In this document: one piece after another, positions 17,919 through 27,965 of the stretch
How the letters are laid out: every line of letters starts with the position of its first letter
Numbering within the stretch: position 1 is the first letter of the stretch
Source of the DNA: Methanococcoides sp.
GTDB lineage: Archaea; Halobacteriota; Methanosarcinia; Methanosarcinales; Methanosarcinaceae
Length of the DNA stretch: 64,000 nt
Assembly (NCBI GenBank): GCA_021108275.1
Contig: JAIORD010000033.1
Coordinates: 1 to 64,000, forward strand
Direction of reading: 5' to 3'
Made by a program: the position numbers and the translations under genes
The notes under the pieces: generated by a model
What the model saw: the letters and a program-made list of their open reading frames with translations, nothing else
The model's database searches: none
Told to the model about the DNA's origin: nothing

Positions 17919-18770
17919 TCAGATCCCGAGTGCCATTCTGATAGTGTTCCTGCACGCAGGTGAAAGACCAAGAATGATTATCACCATCTTTACGAACGTC
18001 CTTAACCTCTTTGATTCGTCATCGGCAACGAATTGCGTATCTATAATATAGATCACCGGAAGAAAGATGGCCAGTTTCAATGGGAACATGACAAGCGCAG
18101 TACCGGTCAGATCGATCAGATAAGCAGGAACAACGTGCTTTTCATAGTATCCAAGGATATCAACACCAATAAACGTAGATGAGGCATCCAGAAGATGAGA
18201 CCAGATGATCATCATGTTCAGAGGGTCCTTTACAAAGGACACACCTGCCTTATTAAAAGCAACATATATTGCCCCTGCAAGGACCGTCCCCAGTGAGACG
18301 ATGGCAACAAGAATGAACGGGCGAGTGATATCTTCCACTATGAGAAGGGTTATGATGTTAATTACGAACCAGCATAAGCCAAGTAATGCAAAAGGCACCT
18401 TCCAGTCAGATACCTTTTCTGAAGAAGCGATCAGCCTGGACAACAGCAAACAGAACACTGTGACCATGAACACAAAGAAATAGATATTTGGAGTGATGAA
18501 CAAATAGCTCAAAGGTGCTTCAAAAACACCCGCATCCTCGATCACCCTTAAAGATGAGCCTGCGAGTATGAAAGGAATGATGGAAAATACAAACTTGTCA
18601 TTAACCTCGACATTCCATTTCTCAAGCAACCAGGCAACCGCAAAAACACAAATTCCCAGTATCAGTGCCCAGGTAAGGGTATTCACTACATTGTATCCAC
18701 TATCCTGAAAGATCGGTTCAAGATAATAACGGTTCACAAATTCCAGGATCTTATCTACATAAGGGCACAT
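17919..18770 (-). CDS. DUF63 family integral membrane protein
   Basis: 283 aa with about eight hydrophobic helices. Conserved stretches include GSSLRVIEDAGVF, a loop LNMMIIWSHLLDASSTFIGVD and the C-terminal GLSPACRNTIRMALG, all typical of the euryarchaeal DUF63 family. It is located in the cell membrane; function is unknown. First gene of a two-gene minus-strand operon with the SpoIIM-like gene. Confidence 0.9.
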   Translation of the reverse strand: MCPYVDKILEFVNRYYLEPIFQDSGYNVVNTLTWALILGICVFAVAWLLEKWNVEVNDKFVFSIIPFILAGSSLRVIEDAGVFEAPLSYLFITPNIYFFVFMVTVFCLLLSRLIASSEKVSDWKVPFALLGLCWFVINIITLLIVEDITRPFILVAIVSLGTVLAGAIYVAFNKAGVSFVKDPLNMMIIWSHLLDASSTFIGVDILGYYEKHVVPAYLIDLTGTALVMFPLKLAIFLPVIYIIDTQFVADDESKRLRTFVKMVIIILGLSPACRNTIRMALGI

Positions 18771-18862
18771 TATTTCTCACTGTTGCAAAAGCTGTAGGAA
18801 TAACCTAATAACACTAATGCTTAATAATATATGGTGTCAGAAATACAGATAAACATATACAC

Positions 18863-19936
18863 ATGGATGTGACGCATGATATGAACGGACAAAAGAAATG
18901 GATGCAGCTACCAAGAAATGTTGTGATAGGAAATGGTGTCATCAACGAGGTAAGAGATGTCTGCACAGACCTGAAACTTATCGACAACGCATTAGTGGTC
19001 ACAGGAAAGAGTACCAAAGGTATAGCAGGTGAGATTGTTCAGGATTCATTGCAGGATGTAGGCCAGAACGTCGAGCTGGTGATCTCGGAATCAGCATCCA
19101 TGAAAGAAGTTGAAAGGATAAGGAAGCATGCAATAGAATCAGGCACCAAATACTTTTTGGGCGTGGGTAGCGGTAAGACTATCGATGTCGCTAAACTTGC
19201 TGCCACTGAGCTGGAAGTGCCGTTCATAAGTGTCCCGACAGCTGCCTCACATGATGGCATCGTCTCTTCGAGAGCTTCCATAAAAGATGGGAAGACCACG
19301 ACCTCCATCCAGGCCAACGCACCAATGGCAGTTATTGCGGATACGGAGATCATAGCCAATGCACCTTACAGATTATTAGCAGCAGGCTGCGGAGACATTA
19401 TCTCGAATTGTACTGCAGTGCTTGACTGGCAACTCGCAAGCCGTCTCCAGAACGTACAGTTCAGTGAATATGCCGCCGCACTTGCAAGCATGACCGCACA
19501 GATACTTATTGATTCAGCAGATTCGATAAAACCTGAACTTGAGAGCTCCGTCAGAATGGTCGTAAAGGCACTTGTCTCAAGCGGGGTCGCAATGAGCATT
19601 GCAGGCTCATCAAGACCTGCATCTGGCTCTGAGCATATGTTCAGCCATGCACTTGACCGAGTAGCAGATGAGCCGGCACTTCACGGTGAACAATGTGGTG
19701 TTGGTACAATATTGATGATGTACCTTCATGGCGGTGACTGGAAAAAGATAAGTGATGCTTTAAAGCTGATAGGAGCACCCACTACTGCCAAAGAGCTGGG
19801 TATTGAAGATAAGTATATATTAGAAGCACTTGTACTCTCACATACCATCAGACCAGAAAGATATACCATACTTGGCACAGGGCTGACACCTGATGCCGCT
19901 GAAATAGTCGCAAGGAAGACAAAGGTCATATCTTAA
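18863..19936 (+). CDS. egsA: sn-glycerol-1-phosphate dehydrogenase
   Basis: 357 aa. It reduces dihydroxyacetone phosphate to sn-glycerol-1-phosphate with NAD(P)H, setting the stereochemistry of archaeal lipids. The iron-containing-dehydrogenase-like fold is seen in [30 protein letters not shown] (metal Asp/His region), [12 protein letters not shown] and LHGEQCGVG (metal His residues). An internal ATG at 18881 is an alternative start. Transcribed divergently from the DUF63 operon. Confidence 0.95.
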   Translation: MDVTHDMNGQKKWMQLPRNVVIGNGVINEVRDVCTDLKLIDNALVVTGKSTKGIAGEIVQDSLQDVGQNVELVISESASMKEVERIRKHAIESGTKYFLGVGSGKTIDVAKLAATELEVPFISVPTAASHDGIVSSRASIKDGKTTTSIQANAPMAVIADTEIIANAPYRLLAAGCGDIISNCTAVLDWQLASRLQNVQFSEYAAALASMTAQILIDSADSIKPELESSVRMVVKALVSSGVAMSIAGSSRPASGSEHMFSHALDRVADEPALHGEQCGVGTILMMYLHGGDWKKISDALKLIGAPTTAKELGIEDKYILEALVLSHTIRPERYTILGTGLTPDAAEIVARKTKVIS

Positions 19937-20060
19937 AAAAAGGTCTGAATTAAGGGACTATCAGTACATCTTTATCTCTATAAGAAGAGCGGGTTTGATA
20001 AACCCTAAAATTATTATATATTACGAAGGTCATTACGATCTCATAACACAAGGTGATTAA

Positions 20061-20513
20061 ATGGAGGACATGGATACCACTATAACGCTCATTGGAACCA
20101 GACTCGCAAAAGAAGGTGCAGAGTTCTTCTTCGATGGAGAGACGCCGGAATGCGAGCAGTGCAAACTGAAAAACACCTGTATGAGCCTTGAAAAAGGAAA
20201 GAAGTACAGGGTAGTAAAGGTAAGGAACGATACCCTCCATAAGTGTTTTGTCCATGATAAAGGAGCGATGGTCGTCGATGTTGTTAAAGCACCGATCTTT
20301 GCATTACTGGACTCAAAAAAAGCTATCGAAGGTTCAAAGATAAGATATCAGGCACCAAAATGTGATGAGAAACTGGATGCTGAGACATATGAGCTTTGCT
20401 ATCCAAAAGGACTTCGCAACGGAGAAAGGTGTACCATTCTGAAAGTGATGGGCACTGTAGAGATGGAAGCTGATCCTTCAGTTACATTGAAGAAAGTCGA
20501 GCTATTACCCTGA
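20061..20513 (+). CDS. UPF0179 family protein
   Basis: 150 aa. The pattern CEQCKLKNTCMSLEKGKKYRVV, with further cysteines at about residues 62, 101 and 114, suggests a bound metal or Fe-S cluster. Conserved in euryarchaeotes; function unknown. The ATG is preceded by AAGGTGATTA. The DUF2150 gene follows 76 bp later. Confidence 0.88.
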   Translation: MEDMDTTITLIGTRLAKEGAEFFFDGETPECEQCKLKNTCMSLEKGKKYRVVKVRNDTLHKCFVHDKGAMVVDVVKAPIFALLDSKKAIEGSKIRYQAPKCDEKLDAETYELCYPKGLRNGERCTILKVMGTVEMEADPSVTLKKVELLP

Positions 20514-20589
20514 CTCGAATGTCTTTTATATTAATACCGGAACATGTCCTGGATATACCCAATAAGTGAAAATTAAAAGAGGTACTAAA

Positions 20590-21213
20590 ATGTCGGACAC
20601 ACATGAAAAAATCGACCATGAATTTTATACAACAGAGCGCTGGAGCAACTGGCTCGGTCAAGTGAAAGAAAGCGGATTCGAGTTCAAGGAAGAAGAGGAA
20701 AACTCCGGGAAAGAAGGTGCGATCTTTGTCACTATGGAAGATGACATAATTCTCGCATGCCTGAAGGTCATTGCAAAATACGAGAGTAAGACACTTCCTT
20801 TAGATGATGCGATCGCGATAATTAAGGATATCAGAGAAATTACACTTGAAGAGGTCGAACCTGTATCCGAGGACATTGATATGATGCTCGAGTCTGTACA
20901 GACAGCCCTTGCAGGAAGCTTCGCAGCATGCGAGTGCTACATAGCAGGCGACTTTGATAAAGAATCAAGCATCGAAGATCTCATTGCAGTAGCGATCGAA
21001 TTTGAAGAAGCAGAAGATATTGACTCGGCAATAACCTGTATCGCACAGGTCGGAGCACTTATACTGGACGGTAAAAGTCTGCCAGAAGCTGCTATGGAAG
21101 ATCTCCCATACGGCCTTGTTGCAGAATGGCTCGATGGTATTGATTCCGTTGAAGCTGCCATGATCGGAGCTGATGGTTACAAAGAGGATGACGGAGAAGA
21201 CGACGGCTCCTGA
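20590..21213 (+). CDS. DUF2150 family protein
   Basis: 207 aa from the ATG at 20590, which follows AGAGGTACT; the in-frame ATG at 20566 is less likely. A very acidic, mainly helical soluble protein (EFYTTERWSNWLGQVKESGF at the start, DDGEDDGS at the end). The family is restricted to methanogens, as far as I know, with no assigned role. A T-rich stretch after the stop may terminate transcription. Confidence 0.85.
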   Translation: MSDTHEKIDHEFYTTERWSNWLGQVKESGFEFKEEEENSGKEGAIFVTMEDDIILACLKVIAKYESKTLPLDDAIAIIKDIREITLEEVEPVSEDIDMMLESVQTALAGSFAACECYIAGDFDKESSIEDLIAVAIEFEEAEDIDSAITCIAQVGALILDGKSLPEAAMEDLPYGLVAEWLDGIDSVEAAMIGADGYKEDDGEDDGS

Positions 21214-21587
21214 TCCTTTTTATTATTGATATTCTTTTTCTTATTTTATTGACTATATCATTACTTGATTTCCTGATATTGATTTCACTACTTTTTAATA
21301 GCTATGTTTCATTTCAGGGTTTGCCCATATTATCTTTACAGTATTTGTGCCCACAATAATTTATTTTTAAAAGGTATGCATAGTACTGACAAGAACAAAC
21401 CCGAATTGTTTTTATGTAATCACAATATAGAAGTAACACAAACGGTGTACAAACGTATGAACACCGTGCCAAATTTAAGCTTCTCGAAAAATGGGATGAA
21501 CAGATGAACATTGTTTGTCTTGAATTCATTTTCATCGAAAAGCGAAACAATTTGAAATTAAAATACAACACACTAGAGGTATAATAA
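21214..21587. other. Upstream region of the cfb operon
   Basis: About 370 AT-rich bases with no gene. It should contain the cfbA promoter and holds the inverted repeat noted at 21442-21467. AGAGGT lies 7 bp before the cfbA ATG. Confidence 0.6.
21442..21467. promoter_or_regulatory. Inverted repeat, candidate operator for cfb operon
   Basis: ACGGTGT, 12 bases, ACACCGT: perfect 7-bp arms, about 120 bp before cfbA. The spacing and position would suit a dimeric repressor, for example a nickel- or tetrapyrrole-responsive one; the regulator is not identified. Confidence 0.3.
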
Positions 21588-21983
21588 ATGAGCGAAAAGA
21601 TAGGGATTTTAGCCATTGGCCACGGAAGCAGACTGCCTTACAACAAAGAAGTCGTATCAGAGATAGCAGCTACAATTGCAAAAAAACACTCTGACTATGT
21701 GATAAAAGCAGGTTTCATGGAGAACACCCTTCCAACAGTTATGGAAGCCCTTGCTGATTTCAATGGAACAGGCGTTACAAAGATCATAGCTGTACCTGTA
21801 TTCCTTGCATCAGGAGTTCACATCACAGAAGATATTCCGGAAATACTCAAACTCGACCCTGAGACAAATGAAGGAAAGATCACAGTGGATGGAAACGAGA
21901 TTCCGGTCACTTTTGGAAAACCACTCGGACACCACGAACTTCTTGCTGATCTCGTATTCGAGAGAGCAATGGAAGTAATGTAA
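21588..21983 (+). CDS. cfbA: Sirohydrochlorin nickelochelatase
   Basis: 131 aa, the short class II chelatase that inserts Ni(II) into sirohydrochlorin, the first committed step to coenzyme F430. Metal-binding histidines are seen in [11 protein letters not shown] and [16 protein letters not shown] precedes the start. It opens a five-gene co-directional cluster with cfbE, cfbD, cfbC and cfbB. Confidence 0.95.
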   Translation: MSEKIGILAIGHGSRLPYNKEVVSEIAATIAKKHSDYVIKAGFMENTLPTVMEALADFNGTGVTKIIAVPVFLASGVHITEDIPEILKLDPETNEGKITVDGNEIPVTFGKPLGHHELLADLVFERAMEVM

Positions 21984-21997
21984 ACAGACCAATAACT

Positions 21998-23362
21998 ATG
22001 AACGCAGGTCAGAAGGATGCGGTCGTGCTCGACCTGACGCACGCCGGAATTCCTGTTGCAAAAGAGATGGCAAGGCTTGGATATAATGTCCGTGCCATCG
22101 ATGTCTATAATACACTGGACGATGCGACAAGATCTGATCTGCAACAATTTTATCCTGTTCTTTCTTCAAAGGACGAATTTGAGCTAAAACCTACAGAAAC
22201 CGTTGTAGCTCCAGTTCATCTAGACCCGAATTTCCAAGTACTGAAAATTGCAAGAGAAAAGGGAAACCCTGTTGTCACGCATCATAAAATGGTGGGACAG
22301 CTTATCAATGAAAGTGAACGTCTTGCCGGACAAAAGGTCATTGAGATCACCGGTACAAAGGCCAAGACAAGTACTGCATCCCTTCTGGCAGATATTATTT
22401 CAAGGAAACAGACAGTGCTACTTCATACATCCAGAGGACTTGAATACTGGAAAGAGGGTATTGCCACAGTCATCCACAAAGGGCTTAGCATTGCACCCGG
22501 AAGCATCCTCATAGCCATTGGGATCATGGAAAAGGAAAGGCTCAGACCTGACGTAATTATTTTTGAAACATCCATTGGAGGCACCGGATGTGCAGATATT
22601 GGAGTTATTACATCACTGGAACTGGATTACAGGATAGCTTCGGGCACTGCCTGGGCAAGTGATGCTAAATTGCAGATGGTGGAAAATGCAAAGGCTGACA
22701 GTATTCTATTGATCAGTTCAAACGCAGAAAAAGCCATAGCTTCTACCCGAGAAAAGAATATCGACACGATAACTTTTAGCGATGAAGCTGACAATGTCGC
22801 CGATGTGAACGTAACTATAACAGAACATGAGGTTTCCATTCGTACACCAAATTCCACCATAAAAACGACCACAACAGAAGGATTCGATGTTTCTGCATAT
22901 ACCATAGCCATCGCTGCAGCTTCTGCAATAGCAATTGCGTTTGGGGTTGATGAGGAAGATATATCAGAAACAGTTAGTGATTTCAAGGGCCTTACAGGAA
23001 GGATGACAAAGAGCGAACTTGAAAACAGGATACTAATAGATAATTCCAATTCAGGAATGGACATATTGTCCGTGGAAAAAGCACTTGATTATGCCCTGAC
23101 ATCTGAAGAGGGAAAGGTTGTTATCGTACTTGGTGAAGAAGCAGAACAGGTCTGTGAAGGCCTCCCGCCTGAGAATGTGTCGGACCTCCTTCAGAGAAGG
23201 GGAAAAATGATGGACAAGGTCATTTTAGTGGGAACCCGTATGCGTGATATAAAATATGAGAACGCATATTATGTGCGCTCACTTGAAGAAGGAATAGACA
23301 CTGCTCTGATAAATTCCACCGCTGGCGACATTATATTGTCGTGTGTCAAATGTTTCAGATAA
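21998..23362 (+). CDS. cfbE: Coenzyme F430 synthetase (Mur-ligase family)
   Basis: 454 aa. It converts 15,17(3)-seco-F430-17(3)-acid to F430 with ATP. The Mur-ligase ATP loop is EITGTKAKTSTASLL, and other family blocks are IFETSIGGTGCADIG, GLTGRMTKSELENRILIDNSNSG and VIVLGEEAEQV. It starts 14 bp after cfbA. In the pathway it acts last although it lies second in the cluster. Confidence 0.93.
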   Translation: MNAGQKDAVVLDLTHAGIPVAKEMARLGYNVRAIDVYNTLDDATRSDLQQFYPVLSSKDEFELKPTETVVAPVHLDPNFQVLKIAREKGNPVVTHHKMVGQLINESERLAGQKVIEITGTKAKTSTASLLADIISRKQTVLLHTSRGLEYWKEGIATVIHKGLSIAPGSILIAIGIMEKERLRPDVIIFETSIGGTGCADIGVITSLELDYRIASGTAWASDAKLQMVENAKADSILLISSNAEKAIASTREKNIDTITFSDEADNVADVNVTITEHEVSIRTPNSTIKTTTTEGFDVSAYTIAIAAASAIAIAFGVDEEDISETVSDFKGLTGRMTKSELENRILIDNSNSGMDILSVEKALDYALTSEEGKVVIVLGEEAEQVCEGLPPENVSDLLQRRGKMMDKVILVGTRMRDIKYENAYYVRSLEEGIDTALINSTAGDIILSCVKCFR

Positions 23363-23410
23363 AAAGGAATCATCATAAAATTTACGATTATACAGTTCAT
23401 AAAAATCATA

Positions 23411-23455
23411 CATTCATAAAATATACTATCATACATTTCATAAAATATACTATCA
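23411..23455. repeat. Two tandem copies of a ~22-bp repeat before cfbD
   Basis: CATTCATAAAATATACTATCA at 23411-23431 is followed by CATTTCATAAAATATACTATCA at 23434-23455, differing by one inserted base. They lie in the 109-bp gap between cfbE and cfbD and could serve as an internal promoter or regulator site. Confidence 0.6.
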
Positions 23456-23471
23456 AAAATGAGGAACGATC

Positions 23472-24584
23472 ATGGACAAGAATATTACGATCATACACCC
23501 ACGACCAAGTTCCATCGTGGCTTCATTGTACACTTTAAGGGACCTGAATGTCGATGTTGCAGTACTGCACGGACCACCTGGATGCTCTTTCAAGCATGCG
23601 AGATTGTTGGAAGAGGACGGCATACATGTGGTGACAACTGCCCTTGATGAAACCGGTTTCGTTTTTGGAGGGCATGATGCACTCGTGAATGTGCTCCATA
23701 AAGTGAACGAGATGTTCAAACCGAAGCTAATCGGTGTTGTGGGCACATGTGCAAGCATGATAATCGGAGAGGAGATGCATGAACCGGTCATGGAAGCAGA
23801 CCTCGATGTGCCGGTGATCGAAGTGGAAGTGCACGCAGGTTACAGGAACAATACAAAAGGTGTGATCATTGCACTTGAATCCGCACTCGATGTAGGTGTT
23901 ATTGACAAGACAGAGTTCGAAAGACAGCGGGCCCTGCTCGAGGAAGCGACCAATGTCGAACTAAGACATGGTGCTGCAAGCCGGGAATATCTTGCGCCTT
24001 CACGCGGCGATGTGAAATACAAGGTTGCACAGAGGATAATCGAGTTGCTCAAGGAAGGTAAGCGCGGACTTGTCATCATGAACGCCAAGAAAGAGACAGG
24101 CTATATGTTCGCAGACATCACAGTTGCGATCAACGAAGTAGCTGAACAGCTTGGCAAAGCAGACAATATTGTCAATATGGCAAATATCGATGAGAAGCTG
24201 GGACTTCCAAGAGTTCGCCACCATGCAGAATGCATCGCGAACGACCTGAAGGAAAAGGGCGTTGTCATCAACGAGAACATTGGCGGACTTGACGAGTATC
24301 CTATTGCAGGGAATACTGTTGACCAACTGATAAAGGACAAGTACAGCAACTTCGATTTCGCTGTGATAAGCGGGGTCCCGCATGCAATCCCAATGGACCA
24401 CATATCCAATATGGAACTGATATCCGTTACAAACGGACCAAGACAGGTATTACCCCTTAAGGAAATGGGACACGAACATGTGATCGTCGAAATAGACCTG
24501 CATCCAAAGACACTCGGTGTCAACCACATCGTAGAATCCGAGTTTGGTGCAACATTGAGAGAAGTCGCAAAAGAATCATTATAA
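23472..24584 (+). CDS. cfbD: Ni-sirohydrochlorin a,c-diamide reductive cyclase, NifD-like subunit
   Basis: 370 aa. Nitrogenase-like component that, with the reductase CfbC, carries out the six-electron reduction and ring closure of Ni-sirohydrochlorin a,c-diamide. Cysteines lie in [18 protein letters not shown] and [13 protein letters not shown], the positions expected for the Fe-S cluster of a homodimer. Shorter than NifD, normal for CfbD. ATG follows GAGGAACGATC; the gap before it holds the tandem repeats. Confidence 0.94.
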   Translation: MDKNITIIHPRPSSIVASLYTLRDLNVDVAVLHGPPGCSFKHARLLEEDGIHVVTTALDETGFVFGGHDALVNVLHKVNEMFKPKLIGVVGTCASMIIGEEMHEPVMEADLDVPVIEVEVHAGYRNNTKGVIIALESALDVGVIDKTEFERQRALLEEATNVELRHGAASREYLAPSRGDVKYKVAQRIIELLKEGKRGLVIMNAKKETGYMFADITVAINEVAEQLGKADNIVNMANIDEKLGLPRVRHHAECIANDLKEKGVVINENIGGLDEYPIAGNTVDQLIKDKYSNFDFAVISGVPHAIPMDHISNMELISVTNGPRQVLPLKEMGHEHVIVEIDLHPKTLGVNHIVESEFGATLREVAKESL

Positions 24585-24600
24585 AACGGAGCATTCACAG

Positions 24601-25395
24601 ATGAGCATACAGAAAAGGATAGCTATCTATGGAAAAGGTGGCATCGGGAAATCCAGTACTGCATCCAACGTTGCAGCCGCATGTGCCGATGAGGGATACA
24701 CGGTAATGATAATTGGCTGTGACCCGAAAAGCGATTCATCCATCACCCTTCTTGGAGGAAAACGCATCCCGACCATCCTTGATCTTCTGCATGAGGAAAA
24801 GGATGTGAAAGAGGAAGATGTCGTATTTACCGGTTACAATGGCGTAAAGTGTGTGGAAGTGGGCGGTCCTGAACCAGGTATCGGCTGTGCCGGACGTGGA
24901 ATTATCGTGGCCATACAGACACTTAAGAAGATTTCAAAAACGCTGAACGAGATGGACCTTATCATCTACGATGTTCCTGGAGATATCGTATGCGGTGGCT
25001 TTGTAGCACCCATACGCAAGGGACTTGTAAAGGAAGCATATGTCCTGACATCCGGTGAATATATGCCCCTTTATGCAGCGAACAATATCTGCCGAGGACT
25101 GGCAAAGATAAACACTCCTCTTAGCGGGATCATATGTAATTCCCGCAGTGTGAGCCATGAAAAAGAGATAGTTACCAAGTTCGCTAGTGAGATAGGAACC
25201 GACCTTATGGCGTTCATACCAAAGGAACAGATCGTGCAGGATTGCGAGAGGGACGGTTTCTCGGTCATGGAAAAAGCACCTGACTCCAGCATTGCACAAG
25301 TTTATCGTGACCTTGCGAAAGCTATCATGCAACGCGATACTTCAGTTATGCCTGTTGCTCTTGACGACGAGCATCTCAGAGAGCTTACCAGATAA
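24601..25395 (+). CDS. cfbC: Ni-sirohydrochlorin a,c-diamide reductive cyclase, NifH-like reductase
   Basis: 264 aa. ATP-dependent electron donor to CfbD. P-loop [14 protein letters not shown], switch region [11 protein letters not shown], and cluster cysteines in GIGCAGRG and DIVCGGF match the NifH/BchL family. No nifK, nifE or nifN genes are nearby, so this is the F430 and not the nitrogen-fixing type. It starts 17 bp after cfbD. Confidence 0.95.
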   Translation: MSIQKRIAIYGKGGIGKSSTASNVAAACADEGYTVMIIGCDPKSDSSITLLGGKRIPTILDLLHEEKDVKEEDVVFTGYNGVKCVEVGGPEPGIGCAGRGIIVAIQTLKKISKTLNEMDLIIYDVPGDIVCGGFVAPIRKGLVKEAYVLTSGEYMPLYAANNICRGLAKINTPLSGIICNSRSVSHEKEIVTKFASEIGTDLMAFIPKEQIVQDCERDGFSVMEKAPDSSIAQVYRDLAKAIMQRDTSVMPVALDDEHLRELTR

Positions 25396-25409
25396 AAAGA
25401 GATATCATC

Positions 25410-26879
25410 ATGCCATCCGCAGATAATAAAGAATTCAATATTCCAAGAGTGCTCCTTGCTGCTGACAGGTCATCTTCCGGAAAGACCACCATCACCGCCG
25501 GATTGCTGGCAGCTCTTAAGACCAGAGGATATAATGTACAGCCTTTCAAAGTAGCCCTTGATTATATAGACCCGAGCTACCATTCCGAAATAACAGGAAG
25601 AAGAGCACGTAACCTTGATGGATACCTCATGGGAGAGGAAGGTGTCCTTGATGTGTTCGCACATGCATGTGAAGTGGATGGCAAGGCCGAGATCGCTGTT
25701 ATCGAAGGTGTCAGAGGCCTTTTTGAGGGACTGGAAAGCATTGGGGATATGGGAAGCACCGCACAGATAGCAAAGATGCTGAAATGTCCGGTGATCCTCA
25801 TCATCAACGCCCGAAGCATCACACGTTCTGCCGCTGCACTTGTCAATGGATACAAGGACTTTGATCCTGACGTCAATATCGTAGGTGTCATACTCAACAA
25901 TATAGGCGGCATGAGGCATGCAAAGAAGGCAAAGGAAGCCGTTGAGTATTTTACCAAACTTCCTGTACTCGGCATCATCCCCAGGGACAATGCCATGCAG
26001 ATATCCATGCGTCATCTTGGACTTGTTCCCGCAATCGAGGAAAGACGCCGGGTCAATGATCTTGATGAACGTCTTGCAGCTATCGAGAAAAGGATATCGG
26101 AAGGCATCGATATTGACAAGTTCATTGAGATAGCTCAACAGGCACAGCCCTTAAAGAAAGCAGAGAACACCATATTCATACCCAGAAAGCTTGAAAGTGA
26201 AAGACCTGTGATAGGTATTGCACTTGACGAAGCTTTTAATTTCTATTATCATAACAATCTTGAGCTTCTGGAACTTGCAGGAGCTAAACTTGAATATTTC
26301 AGTCCCATCCACGATGAGAAACTGCCGAATATGGACGGACTTTATCTGGGCGGCGGTTATCCCGAACTTTATGCTGCTGAGCTGGAGGCAAATGAAAGCA
26401 TGAGGGAAGACATAAGGAAAGCCTCAGAGAACGGACTCCCCATATACGGCGAATGTGGGGGACTCATGTACCTGACCGAGAGGATCACCACTGGTGTGAA
26501 AGATGAAGGAACATACCACATGGCAGAAATGCCGGAAGCCACCCATGAAATGGTAGGAGCACTTCCGGGACATTCCCTCATGGGCCACAAACGTGTGGTC
26601 AGTTACAATATAGGTCAGCTCGATGAAGATACGGTTATCGGCAGTAAAGGAAATTCGTTCATCGGACATGAGTTCCATCATTCAGAAGTGACCGAAATAC
26701 CGGATGATGCTGAATTTGCAATCAAGCTATCCCGCGGAACAGGGATACGTGACGGATGGGACGGACTGGTCAGGAACAATACCCTTGGTGCATACGCTCA
26801 TCTGGAAGCATCATCATATAAAGAATTTGCAGCATCCTTCGTGGATTCCGCCATCAGATACAGAGGTAATAAAGAATGA
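25410..26879 (+). CDS. cfbB: Ni-sirohydrochlorin a,c-diamide synthase
   Basis: 489 aa, CobB/CbiA-like. Amidates the a and c acetate side chains of Ni-sirohydrochlorin using glutamine and ATP. The N-terminal ATP domain has AADRSSSGKTTITAGLL; the C-terminal class I-like glutamine amidotransferase domain has IYGECGGLMYL (catalytic Cys) and GHEFHHSEV (His). Cobyrinate synthase paralogues are similar, but the cfb neighbours settle the role. Its stop overlaps the start of the endA frame. Confidence 0.93.
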   Translation: MPSADNKEFNIPRVLLAADRSSSGKTTITAGLLAALKTRGYNVQPFKVALDYIDPSYHSEITGRRARNLDGYLMGEEGVLDVFAHACEVDGKAEIAVIEGVRGLFEGLESIGDMGSTAQIAKMLKCPVILIINARSITRSAAALVNGYKDFDPDVNIVGVILNNIGGMRHAKKAKEAVEYFTKLPVLGIIPRDNAMQISMRHLGLVPAIEERRRVNDLDERLAAIEKRISEGIDIDKFIEIAQQAQPLKKAENTIFIPRKLESERPVIGIALDEAFNFYYHNNLELLELAGAKLEYFSPIHDEKLPNMDGLYLGGGYPELYAAELEANESMREDIRKASENGLPIYGECGGLMYLTERITTGVKDEGTYHMAEMPEATHEMVGALPGHSLMGHKRVVSYNIGQLDEDTVIGSKGNSFIGHEFHHSEVTEIPDDAEFAIKLSRGTGIRDGWDGLVRNNTLGAYAHLEASSYKEFAASFVDSAIRYRGNKE

Positions 26880-27912
26880 GAGCAGAGATAGTAAAGGACC
26901 GTGTACTTGTAGAAAAAAAAGCTATTAATGAGTTTTACAATAACGGGTACTACGGCAGGCCTAAACCAAACGGTCTTGAGCTCACACTTATCGAAGCTGT
27001 ATATCTGGCATACCGCGGGAAGATAGAAGTGGAACATGAAGGAAAGGTTTCAAGGAAGCTTCCATCTTGCAGCCCTCCTTCGAGCTTAAATATATCGTTT
27101 ACAAGGACCTGAGAGAACGAGGGTTCTACGTACAGCCCGGTGTGACCGATTTCCGCGTATACCCACGTGGCAGCCATCCCGGAAAGGGAGCAGCAAAGCA
27201 GTTCATCTATGTAAGGTCAGAAAGAGCACCAATGCCACTGAGGGACCTCTTGCGTTCCCTTGCAGCAGCTGAGAACGTTAGAAAGCAGATGATACTCGCC
27301 ATTGTGGATGAAGAGAGTGACATTACATTCTACGATGTGAAAAGGCCACGCTTAAAAGGTGAGATGAAGGAACCCCTTTATCCAGACATCAATGCAGATG
27401 CCACTTTCCTTGAGGACAGGGTCGTCGTATGGGATGAGGAAGCTTCGAACACCCTTTTTGAGAATGGTTTTTACGGAAAACCATTGGATAGCCAGAGATT
27501 GCAGCTTTCACTTGTTGAATCCCGATATCTCCTTGAGAAAGGTGTCCTCAATATCAACAACAGACAGAATGAATCCATGGATGTGGATGCTTTTTCAAAG
27601 ATGGCTTCGGAGATTGAACCCGAGTTCAATCTGAAGAGCAGTGTTTACACAGATCTTCGAGATGAAGGGGTCGTACCAAAGACAGGTTTCAAGTTCGGCA
27701 GTCATTTCCGTGTTTATTCACAGGTGGAATCACCAACAAAGATACCGCATTCCGAATATCTCATACATTCGATACCAATTGACCATGAATTTACACTGCC
27801 TGTCATGTCAAGGGCTATCAGGCTTGCCAACAGTGTAAGAAAGAGGATGCTTTATGCGATCCTCACCGATGATGGTGTCGATTACATCGATATTGGCAGA
27901 TTAAAGATGTGA
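26876..27912 (+). pseudogene. endA: tRNA-splicing endonuclease EndA, frameshifted
   Basis: Two frames together make one EndA of the two-repeat (alpha-2) type. Frame one (from 26876) gives the N-terminal domain through VEHEGK; the rest (GFKEASILQPSFELKYIVYKDLRERG onward) is in another frame from about 27043 to 27912. The shift is near 27040-27050, and several residues expected between EGK and FKEAS also seem missing, so a short deletion is likely. The second repeat keeps the catalytic Tyr/His/Lys region (HFRVYSQ, HSEYLIHS, RKRMLYA). EndA removes introns from tRNA and is normally essential, so a sequencing error, a real mutation and expression of the second part alone are all possible. Confidence 0.8.
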
Positions 27913-27965
27913 ATATCCTTATTTGAATGAAAAACATTTATTAAGGATATTCCTGATTTTCTATT

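Noticed and set aside
23472-25395. Nitrogenase genes (nifD/nifH)
   Set aside because: Length, the cfbA/B/E neighbours and lack of nifK/E/N show the F430 reductive cyclase.
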